This document shows, one piece after another, positions 22,123 to 28,715 of a stretch of DNA of 33,661 bases (the first letter of the stretch is position 1; each line of letters begins with the position of its first letter). Source of the stretch: Thermoprotei archaeon (lineage in GTDB: Archaea > Thermoproteota > Thermoprotei > Thermofilales > Thermofilaceae); the NCBI GenBank assembly GCA_003649495.1, contig QMRZ01000002.1, positions 1 through 33,661 on the forward strand, given 5' to 3'. The position numbers and the translations under genes are program-made. The notes below the pieces were generated by a model. It worked only from the letters and a program-made list of their open reading frames with translations. It was not told the origin of the DNA and did not search any database.

Positions 22123-22863
22123 TTGGCCAGTAAGCCTGAGTATGTGGTGGTCACGGAGGATCTGCACAAGTATTACTTCTTGAGGGGGGAGACCGTCAAG
22201 GCCCTGCGCGGTATAAACCTCAAGATCAGGTACGGGGAGTACCTGTCGATACTTGGGCCCTCGGGCTCCGGCAAGACCACCCTATTCAACATGATTGGGG
22301 CACTCGACAGGCCGACTAAGGGCAAGGTGTACCTCGATGGGAGGGACTTGGCGACCCTGACTCCCCGGCAGCTAGCGTGGGTCAGATGCCACAAGATAGG
22401 CTACATCTTCCAGACGTTCAACCTGATACCAGTGCTGACAGCGCTTGACAACGTGATGGTCCCAATGATATTTGCTGGCGTCCCGAGGCAGGAAAGGGCG
22501 GAGAGGGCTAAGAAGCTTCTGGAGAGGGTTGGGCTTGGTGATAGGCTGTATCACAGGCCTACTGAGCTTAGCGGTGGCCAGCAGCAGAGAGTTGCGATAG
22601 CCAGGGCACTAGCCAACGATCCATCGATAATCCTGGCCGACGAGCCCACCGGAAACCTAGACCTGCAGACGGGGCTGAAGATAGTACACCTCCTCAAGGA
22701 GCTTAATGTGGAGAGAGGAGTAACCGTGATAGTAGCCACTCACGACCTGAAGATGATAGACGTGAGCGACAGGATAGTGTGGATTAGGGACGGAATGGTG
22801 GAGCGTGTCGAGGAGAGGACTGCAATAGAGCTCGGCGCCGAGGAGTTAGAGCTGGAGCTCTGA
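22123..22863 (+). CDS. ABC transporter ATP-binding protein, MacB/LolD/FtsE type
   Basis: A 246-residue ATPase. Walker [10 protein letters not shown] is at residues 45-53, the Q-loop is in [18 protein letters not shown], the signature [15 protein letters not shown] near 149, Walker [13 protein letters not shown] near 170, and the H-switch in [10 protein letters not shown]. The FQxFNLxPxLTxxENV-like Q-loop region is typical of the MacB/LolD/FtsE subfamily that works with FtsX-like permeases. No permease gene is adjacent, so the partner must be elsewhere. The C-terminus is unusually acidic ([11 protein letters not shown]). TTG start; the THUMP gene follows six bases after the stop codon and is probably cotranscribed. 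Confidence 0.9.
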   Translation: MASKPEYVVVTEDLHKYYFLRGETVKALRGINLKIRYGEYLSILGPSGSGKTTLFNMIGALDRPTKGKVYLDGRDLATLTPRQLAWVRCHKIGYIFQTFNLIPVLTALDNVMVPMIFAGVPRQERAERAKKLLERVGLGDRLYHRPTELSGGQQQRVAIARALANDPSIILADEPTGNLDLQTGLKIVHLLKELNVERGVTVIVATHDLKMIDVSDRIVWIRDGMVERVEERTAIELGAEELELEL

Positions 22864-22868
22864 GGCTA

Positions 22869-23414
22869 ATGCTCGACGAGTTTAATCTCGTGGCCTCCAC
22901 GTATAGGGGCAGGGAGAACGAGTTACTGAGCGAGCTATGGTACTTTCTGAGAGATCTGGGGGATCCCAGGGCTAGAGCCAGTACGACAGGCCTCCCAGGG
23001 CTCACGGTCCTCTACACGAAGCTGGATCCTCTCAGAGTTGTGGAGGAAGCTAGGGAGAGAGTGAGGCGTGAGCCCTGGTACTTCAGGTACCTCCTGAAGC
23101 TCGTGCCCATTGAGGTGTGTATCCCAGCTGAGCTGGAGGCTATAAGGCGCGCTGCTCTAGAGCTAGCGGCTAAGAAGCTTAGGGAGGGTGAGACCTACAA
23201 GGTAGAGGTGAGGAAGAGGCTTACCACTCTCTCGAGGAGGGAGCTGATAGAGGCCATAGCCTCGGGCATCAGCAACAAAGTGAACCTTGAGGCCCCAGAC
23301 AAGATAGTGCTGGTGGAGATAATCGGGCGCGTCGCAGGAGTCTCTGTTATTGAGCCCAAATACATACTCTCTGTCCAGAAGCTTAGAAGAGAGTCAGCGG
23401 GAGAGGTACTCTAG
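22869..23414 (+). CDS. THUMP-domain RNA-binding protein, Tan1/THUMPD1-like
   Basis: A 181-residue protein with the archaeal stand-alone THUMP layout: an N-terminal ferredoxin-like half (NLVASTYRGRENELLSELWYFLRDLGDP... LTVLYTKLDPLRVVEEARERV) and a THUMP half (YKVEVRKRLTTLSRRELIEAIASGI, then VNLEAPDKIVLVEIIGRVAGVSVI). Homologues bind tRNA and, in eukaryotes, deliver it to the Kre33/NAT10 acetyltransferase for ac4C. The same adapter role here is inferred. The 3' end overlaps that of the convergent Cgi121 gene by 21 bases. Confidence 0.85.
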   Translation: MLDEFNLVASTYRGRENELLSELWYFLRDLGDPRARASTTGLPGLTVLYTKLDPLRVVEEARERVRREPWYFRYLLKLVPIEVCIPAELEAIRRAALELAAKKLREGETYKVEVRKRLTTLSRRELIEAIASGISNKVNLEAPDKIVLVEIIGRVAGVSVIEPKYILSVQKLRRESAGEVL

Positions 23415-23960
23415 CGCCATCCTGGAGAGCAGGGCTTTCTCCACAGCCTCTGCTAAGTCGCCAGCGTAGGTAGCCTCGAGCTCGCGCTTCTCTAGGCCTA
23501 GGGCCTCGGCCGCCTTAGCTGCTGCCTCTGGGTTACGCCTTAGGGGAACTACTGCCGCCCTGAGCTCCCTGGCCACCTTCTCTAGATGTTCGAGACATGC
23601 ACGCTGACTATCGGCTATGCAGACTATAGCTACCCGTTTAGCCCCTTCGGGGGGCCCCATGAGGGGCAGTGCCCGCGAGATCTCGCGGGTGGCAGCTGCG
23701 AAGAGCATGACTTCAACGTGGAAGCTCCTCGCGGCATTCCGCCCCCTCTTAAACGCCTTCAGCGCGTACTCAGCAGCTGTTAACACGTGCGCAGGGCCAG
23801 CCAGGACCTCGGGGTTTAAGGCTACCGTCTTAACCCCGCTGGGCCCTTCCACAGCTCTTAAGAGTGCTCTCAGGCTGAGGGGCTCTGCAAGCTCGAGTAG
23901 GGCCGCTACGGCGTAGACGGGGCCATCAATCCTCAGCTTGATTGGCTTAACCCCCTCCAC
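23394..23960 (-). CDS. cgi121: KEOPS complex subunit Cgi121
   Basis: Helps the KEOPS complex make t6A37 in tRNA by binding the tRNA CCA end and stimulating Bud32. The 188 residues match by pattern: PEVLAGPAHVLTAAEYALKAFKRGRNAARSF, then the highly typical HVEVMLFAAATREISRALPLMGP, then RVAIVCIADS, and a C-terminal helix EAVEKALLSRMALEYL. Starts with GTG overlapping the 3' end of the aminotransferase gene by 14 bases. Acts on the same nucleoside that the methylthiotransferase at 9917-11188 modifies further. Confidence 0.85.
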   Translation of the reverse strand: MEGVKPIKLRIDGPVYAVAALLELAEPLSLRALLRAVEGPSGVKTVALNPEVLAGPAHVLTAAEYALKAFKRGRNAARSFHVEVMLFAAATREISRALPLMGPPEGAKRVAIVCIADSQRACLEHLEKVARELRAAVVPLRRNPEAAAKAAEALGLEKRELEATYAGDLAEAVEKALLSRMALEYLSR

Positions 23961-25104
23961 TGCCCACTCCCTCGAGCACCTCCTCTAGGACGTCAATTGC
24001 CGCACTTACATCAACCCTGATCCCCAGCCTTCTAAGCTCAGCGCCCACCGCAGCTACCAGCGTTATGAGCTCCCTGAGGCCTATGGGGCCCATGTTGCCC
24101 ACCCTAACTATCTTGTCCCTCAAGCCCCCGAGGCCGCCCGCCACGTATATGCCGTACCTGCTAGCCAGAGCTGCCCTCAGAGACCTGACGCTAACTCCCC
24201 TGGGGGGTTTGAACGAGAGCACAGTCCTTGATCTGTACGGCCGCCTTACGAAGGCCACAAACCCCATCTCCTCGAACGCCCTGTAGAGCGCAGCTGCACG
24301 TACCATGTGCATGCGGATCCACCTCTCCAGGCCTCGCTCGAGTATGACCGTAAGAGCGGCTCGCAGCGAGTAGAATAGCGGCACAGCAGGGGTGAATGGC
24401 GTCTCAGATCTCTCCGCGAACTTCAGGTACTTACGTAGATCGAAGTAGAAGGTCGTGGGCTCATCAACGAGCGAGCTCACGGCATCCTCGCTCAGGGAGA
24501 TGAATGAGACTCCCGGCGGCGCGGCCAGGCACTTCTGTGAGGCGCCGGCGAGGACGTCTATGCCCCACTCATCCACATCGAGCTCATCGCCGCCCACGGC
24601 TGAGACGGCATCTACCAGGGTTAGTGCGCCCCTCGACTTCGCCTCCCTACACAGCTCACGCAGGTAGCTGAGCCTAACCCCCGGGGACGTGTCGTTGTAC
24701 ACCATAGCCACTATATCTGGCTGAAACTCCTCTAGCCGCTCTCTCATCTCCTCCAAGCTCGGGGCTGAGCCCACCTCCGCCTCAACCACCGCGACCTCTG
24801 CTCCATGTCTCCTCAGAGTCTCGGCGAGCCTTGCGCTGAACTCCCCAGTGCCCGGGACTAGAGCCCTACGCCCCCTAGCCAGATTAGCGGCTGCCGCCTC
24901 AACCGCGCCCGTGCCTGAGGCTGTGAAAACCACTACCTCGCCCCTCGTCCTTAAAACTCTCCTCAGCTTATCCCTCAGATCCTCGAAGACCTCGTGGAAG
25001 CGGCCAGCCCTGTGGCTAATCATGGGCTTAGCTGCCTCCGCCGCTACTGGCGCGGCTACGTTGACCGGACCCGGCACGAAGAGCAGATCTCCCAGCTCGC
25101 TCAC
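23947..25104 (-). CDS. Class V aminotransferase (serine-pyruvate/alanine-glyoxylate type)
   Basis: PLP enzyme of 385 residues. It starts LLFVPGPVNV with the family's PxSHRxxxF segment (PMISHRAGRFHEVFEDL), then VVFTASGTGAVEAAAANL (PLP-phosphate region), LVDAVSAVGGDELDVDEWGIDVLAGASQKCLAAPPG with the internal-aldimine lysine near residue 190, and TPFTPAVPLFYSLRAAL. The C-terminal part has VRSLRAALASRYGIYVAGG and IVRVGNMG. Substrate (alanine-glyoxylate, serine-pyruvate or aspartate) cannot be fixed by sequence. Leaderless GTG at 25104 behind a TATA box. Confidence 0.9.
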   Translation of the reverse strand: MSELGDLLFVPGPVNVAAPVAAEAAKPMISHRAGRFHEVFEDLRDKLRRVLRTRGEVVVFTASGTGAVEAAAANLARGRRALVPGTGEFSARLAETLRRHGAEVAVVEAEVGSAPSLEEMRERLEEFQPDIVAMVYNDTSPGVRLSYLRELCREAKSRGALTLVDAVSAVGGDELDVDEWGIDVLAGASQKCLAAPPGVSFISLSEDAVSSLVDEPTTFYFDLRKYLKFAERSETPFTPAVPLFYSLRAALTVILERGLERWIRMHMVRAAALYRAFEEMGFVAFVRRPYRSRTVLSFKPPRGVSVRSLRAALASRYGIYVAGGLGGLRDKIVRVGNMGPIGLRELITLVAAVGAELRRLGIRVDVSAAIDVLEEVLEGVGSGGG

Positions 25105-25123
25105 GCCGTAACCCCCCGAGACT

Positions 25124-25134
25124 GGTATTTTAGG
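25124..25134 (-). promoter_or_regulatory. TATA box of the aminotransferase-Cgi121 unit
   Basis: Minus-strand CCTAAAATACC, centred 25 bases from the GTG at 25104. Confidence 0.6.
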
Positions 25135-25157
25135 TCTGCCCTGGCTGCAGCGTTAAG

Positions 25158-25167
25158 GCTTAAATTC
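25158..25167 (+). promoter_or_regulatory. TATA box of the SAM hydroxide adenosyltransferase gene
   Basis: GCTTAAATTC, centred 25 bases from the GTG at 25188. It is divergent from the aminotransferase TATA box within an 83-base gap. Confidence 0.6.
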
Positions 25168-25187
25168 CCCGTGGGGACGCGGGGCTC

Positions 25188-26009
25188 GTGAGCCGGAGGC
25201 CCCTGATAACGCTGCTCACTGACTTCGGCTATAAAGACCACTATGTAGCTGCGATGAAGGGCGTCATACTCTCGATATGTCCCGAGGCTAGGATAGTGGA
25301 CATAGCCCATGGAGTGCCGAAGTTCGACGTGAGGGCAGCCGCCTACGTGCTCAGGGGGGCTTATAGATACTTCCCCCCTGGCACGATACACGTCGTAGTC
25401 GTCGACCCGGGCGTTGGCACTGAGAGGAGAGCTGTGGCTGTGAAGTCCAGGAACTACATTTTCATAGGCCCTGACAACGGCGTCCTCTCGCTAGCGCTAG
25501 CGGAGGACGGCGTTAAGGAGGCAAGAGTGATAGAGAATAGGGATCTCATGCTGCCGCGAATCACTTACACCTTCCACGGCAGGGATATATTCGCTCCAGT
25601 TGCAGCCCACTTGGCTAGGGGAGTCCCCTTCAGCTTAGTAGGCAGGCGCTTAGAGCGCCTAAGGGAGCCAAGCTTCACAAGGCCCCTCGTCAGGGGGCGT
25701 GAGCTAGTCTGTGAAGTCCTCTACGTGGATGACTTCGGGAATGCAGCCCTTAACATCGACGAGAGGCTGCTCAGGGAGCTGGGAGTGAGCTACGGGGCGG
25801 AGCTAGCTATTGAGCTGAGAGGTAAGGAGCTTGCTCTGAAGCTACTCCCCTCCTACGGCCACGCTCCTGAGGGAGCCCCCCTCCTCCTTATAAACAGCGA
25901 GGGCTTCCTCGAGATAGCCGTTAACAGGGGCAGTGCTGCAGAAGCCTTCGGCCTCTCACCAGGTTCCAGGCTCAGGATCCGTATCCTATCCCCTCCGCCT
26001 CGACTCTGA
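25188..26009 (+). CDS. SAM hydroxide adenosyltransferase (DUF62, chlorinase/fluorinase superfamily)
   Basis: Hydrolyses S-adenosylmethionine to adenosine and methionine; archaeal members use hydroxide rather than halide. The 273 residues show LLTDFGYKDHYVAAMKGVI, IVDIAHGVPKFDVRAAAYVL, VVVVDPGVGTERRAVAV, FIGPDNGVLSL, FHGRDIFAPVAAHLARG and the C-terminal DDFGNAALNI. The long insertion that distinguishes true fluorinases is not present. GTG start, leaderless. The last 38 bases overlap the convergent rtcA gene. Confidence 0.93.
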   Translation: MSRRPLITLLTDFGYKDHYVAAMKGVILSICPEARIVDIAHGVPKFDVRAAAYVLRGAYRYFPPGTIHVVVVDPGVGTERRAVAVKSRNYIFIGPDNGVLSLALAEDGVKEARVIENRDLMLPRITYTFHGRDIFAPVAAHLARGVPFSLVGRRLERLREPSFTRPLVRGRELVCEVLYVDDFGNAALNIDERLLRELGVSYGAELAIELRGKELALKLLPSYGHAPEGAPLLLINSEGFLEIAVNRGSAAEAFGLSPGSRLRIRILSPPPRL

Positions 26010-27033
26010 CTAGGCCATCCTCTCTCTTAACTTCGAAACGCGCGCCGGTTATGTGGCGGCACAGCCATATGGCGGTCTCTGCGTGGCCTGTGAGCTCAGC
26101 TGCACGCAGCACTGACCTCCCTCTGGCTAGCGCCATGTATATTATGAGGTTATCGAGAGCGTGGGGATCGATGGGAGCCCCAGCGCGCAGGGTAGCTGCC
26201 AGCTTCTCGGCGGCCTCCCTGCCCACGACCTCCGCGCGCTTCCCCCTCTCCCCAAGCGCGTCGCCCCCCACGATGCTCTCCTCGGATAGGGCCCATAGAA
26301 CGACGCCGCTCCCCCTCCCCACTGCTGGCGTGTCAACATCAACCCTTATCTCACTCACGTAGCGCCCAAAGCCCTCCCGCCTCAAGTGCTCAACTGCAGC
26401 CCTGGCCTGCCTCTCGGCTACGTGCCTCGGCAGGTTAGCGGCGTACGAGACTCCTGCTATCTCCCTGAGCTCGCCGAGCTCCTCCAGCCTGATGGGCCTG
26501 AGGGGATAAGATGGCGAGGCCACTACCTCCACTAGGCCGCCACCCCTCGGATAGAAGCCCATCCTGAGGAGCCTGACCTCAGCCTTGACGCCAAACCTCC
26601 TGAGGAGAGGGAGGAGGACATGCTGCACGTACTGTATAGGTGGCGACCACTTAACGTTAGTCCCTCCCCTAATCCTCAGCCTAACTCCGCCCTCAGCCGC
26701 CACTAACACTGGGAGGGCCGCCTGTAGCAGGAGCGATATGCTACCTGCCGTCCCGATGTCCACCTCGATGACTCCCCCTCGAGGCCTGCCTCTGGGCTCC
26801 ACCAGGACCTCCATCGAGCCTACGCTGAGGCCCCGCACCTCAGCGTCGACGAGGTCTGCTATCAGCTTCACCGCGTTCAGGTGTTGCGGCCTCAGCCCCG
26901 GGTTAGACCTTTTAGCCCTTATGTTGAACACCCTGAGCCTCTTTCCCAGGAGGGCCGCGAGCGCAACACTGTACCTGAGTAGCTGGCCTCCACCTTCCCC
27001 GAACGACCCGTCCACCTCAACCAGGCCTTTCAT
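25972..27033 (-). CDS. rtcA: RNA 3'-terminal phosphate cyclase
   Basis: ATP-dependent conversion of RNA 3'-phosphate to 2',3'-cyclic phosphate. The 353 residues begin EVDGSFGEGGGQLLRYSVALAAL, followed by RAKRSNPGLRPQHLNAV, IEVDIGTAGSISLLLQAALP, RGGTNVKWSPPIQYV, MGFYPRGGG and a C-terminal GHAETAIWLC that holds the adenylated histidine near residue 318. Length is normal for the family. Its 3' end overlaps the SAM hydroxide adenosyltransferase gene. Confidence 0.95.
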   Translation of the reverse strand: MKGLVEVDGSFGEGGGQLLRYSVALAALLGKRLRVFNIRAKRSNPGLRPQHLNAVKLIADLVDAEVRGLSVGSMEVLVEPRGRPRGGVIEVDIGTAGSISLLLQAALPVLVAAEGGVRLRIRGGTNVKWSPPIQYVQHVLLPLLRRFGVKAEVRLLRMGFYPRGGGLVEVVASPSYPLRPIRLEELGELREIAGVSYAANLPRHVAERQARAAVEHLRREGFGRYVSEIRVDVDTPAVGRGSGVVLWALSEESIVGGDALGERGKRAEVVGREAAEKLAATLRAGAPIDPHALDNLIIYMALARGRSVLRAAELTGHAETAIWLCRHITGARFEVKREDGLVRVEAEGIGYGS

Positions 27034-27087
27034 GGCGCGTCACCACGCCCTGCTAAGGGAGCGGCGCGGCCAGTTAAATGTTCAGGA

Positions 27088-27666
27088 TTACTGCTCAGCT
27101 AGCCCCCTATTGACCGCACACACTCTCTGCAGGACCGTGAATATCGTGAGGGCTATCAGGACCCACGCAATTACGCGACCCGCCACCTCACTAAATGCGT
27201 AAGCGGCTAGCGCTAGGGCCTTAAGTAAGACTCGCTCCCCCCTTTCCATGAGCCCAACCCCCTTAAGCTGGAGGCCGAGGCCCTCTGCCCTCGCGCGCGC
27301 ATAGCTTACAAGGTACTCCGCCGCTAGGAGCAGGAGCGCGGCAGCAGGCTCCAGGACCCCACACAGCATCATGGCGGCTGTATAGGCGGCGTCGGCGACT
27401 CTATCAGAGGTCGAATCTAGGAAGGCACCGAACCTTGTGGCAGAGCCCTTCCTCCTGGCGACATAGCCGTCGAGAACGTCGAGGGCTGCCGAGGAGAGCA
27501 GCACCAGGGCTACAAGTAGAGGCCCAGCTCCTAGCCAGGCGACTAAGGGGGCTAGGAGGGAGGTTAGGAGCGCAATCGCCGTGAGGGAGTTGGGGCCCAG
27601 AGGCACCCTAGGCCCCACAATCCGGTCGAGCAGGGCCTCAACGGCCCACCTGTACCTATTGAGCAT
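27088..27666 (-). CDS. CDP-alcohol phosphatidyltransferase (archaetidyl-inositol/glycerol-phosphate synthase type)
   Basis: An integral membrane enzyme of 192 residues that joins a CDP-lipid to a polar alcohol. The complete CDP-OH signature is visible: D63-x2-D66-G67-x2-A70-R71-x8-G80-x3-D84-x3-D88. About five to six hydrophobic helices surround it. The archaeal genomic context and length suggest archaetidylinositol-phosphate synthase; the alcohol is not certain. The start ATG overlaps the NAC stop region (27656-27666). It is the last gene of the minus-strand ribosomal/AlaRS/NAC block. Confidence 0.88.
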   Translation of the reverse strand: MLNRYRWAVEALLDRIVGPRVPLGPNSLTAIALLTSLLAPLVAWLGAGPLLVALVLLSSAALDVLDGYVARRKGSATRFGAFLDSTSDRVADAAYTAAMMLCGVLEPAAALLLLAAEYLVSYARARAEGLGLQLKGVGLMERGERVLLKALALAAYAFSEVAGRVIAWVLIALTIFTVLQRVCAVNRGLAEQ

Positions 27667-28048
27667 CGACGCCTCCCTTCCTCGCCCTCAGCAGGATTAT
27701 GGCCTGCGCTAAGTCGCCACCCACCTCCTCAAGCGCCTTCCTAGCCTCCTCCAACGTCACGCCGGCCTGCTCGGCCACCAGCTTTACATCCTCCTCAGTG
27801 AACTCCACCTCCTCCTCGCGGGGGACTTCGACCTCACGGCCAACGACCTGATATATCCTCTCACCCTGCACCTCTATGACGGAGACCTTGGGATCCTCTA
27901 TTATCAGATCCCTGTCAGGCAGGGTCATCACAACCTTCTCACACTCCAGCTCACGCACCCTTATCCCCATCCTCCTCATCAGCCTCTGAAGCTCCCTCGG
28001 CGATAGCCTCCGCAACCTCAGCCACCTTCGCCGAGATAAGCGCGCCAA
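27656..28048 (-). CDS. nac: Nascent polypeptide-associated complex protein (aNAC)
   Basis: Ribosome-bound chaperone of emerging chains. The NAC domain covers about residues 14-75 (LSPRELQRLMRRMGIRVRELECEKVVMTL, KVSVIEVQGERIYQVVG), followed by an acidic linker and a UBA domain at about 82-122 (TEEDVKLVAEQAGVTLEEARKALEEVGGDLAQAIILL). The start is uncertain: TTG 28048 gives an unusually arginine-rich N-terminus and a 98-base overlap with the upstream gene; TTG 28015 (directly before RRLSPRELQRLM) or the internal ATG codons are alternatives, all within the overlap. Confidence 0.9.
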   Translation of the reverse strand: MARLSRRRWLRLRRLSPRELQRLMRRMGIRVRELECEKVVMTLPDRDLIIEDPKVSVIEVQGERIYQVVGREVEVPREEEVEFTEEDVKLVAEQAGVTLEEARKALEEVGGDLAQAIILLRARKGGVDAQ

Positions 28049-28715
28049 GGTTGATTACCTTTTCCCCCGCCACGATCGTGGCCACTTTGCCTCCCAGGTC
28101 CATGACTCTTAATGCTCTGTCCACGACTACGGAGTCGCTTGTCGCGATGACGTAGCTGGAGGATAGGGATGAGAGGTAGGCATCAGCCCTGCGGCTGGTG
28201 AGGGCCGAGCCGTTAAGCGAGAGGGAGGCCATTAGGCCGCGGGCAGCTCCCGCGAGCTCGCCGCTCTTGCTAACCTGTGCGTCGAAGACTATCAGTACCT
28301 CCTGAGGGCTAGCCTTAGCCAGGTACAGGAGAGTGAGGGAGAGAGCCGTCACAAGGATTGGCGTCACCCTCACCTTCCTAACCGTGGCGGACAAGTCCCT
28401 TATGAAGCCGTCCGTAGCCTCCACCAGCACATCCCCTATCAGGGCAGCTTGGACCGTAGACAGCACGTTGAAGCCATCAACTGCCAGCCGCTCTGGGACC
28501 CGCCTCACCAGCTTACGCCTCCTAGCCGTAGACGTCGTGCTGTCAAACACGCTCCTATAGAGCGCTAGGCGCTCCAGCTTGCTAAGGCCCCACCTGCCAG
28601 TTACGAGATCCAGCGCTACTCTCCTGTCATAGCCCCTCTCGAGCAGATATAGGAAGTCGGCCCCAGCCTCCACTAGCCGCTGAGTTACTGCGAGCTCTAT
28701 TGGCTCAGGCCTCAT
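27951..28715 (-). CDS. DUF434/DUF5616 (COG2454-type) protein, PIN-like
   Basis: A 254-residue archaeal protein of unknown function. The N-terminal 55 residues (LVEAGADFLYLLERGYDRRVALDLVTGRWGLSKLERLALYRSVF) are the DUF434 helical block. After AVDGFNVLSTVQAAL comes a PIN-like alpha/beta region with scattered acidic residues (VDGFN, VEATDGFIRDLS, VLIVFDAQVSKSGELA, YVIATSDSVVVDRA) as in DUF5616. A nuclease role is suggested by fold only. It overlaps AlaRS by 11 bases and NAC by up to 98 bases, so the three are tightly coupled. Confidence 0.8.
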   Translation of the reverse strand: MRPEPIELAVTQRLVEAGADFLYLLERGYDRRVALDLVTGRWGLSKLERLALYRSVFDSTTSTARRRKLVRRVPERLAVDGFNVLSTVQAALIGDVLVEATDGFIRDLSATVRKVRVTPILVTALSLTLLYLAKASPQEVLIVFDAQVSKSGELAGAARGLMASLSLNGSALTSRRADAYLSSLSSSYVIATSDSVVVDRALRVMDLGGKVATIVAGEKVINLGALISAKVAEVAEAIAEGASEADEEDGDKGA

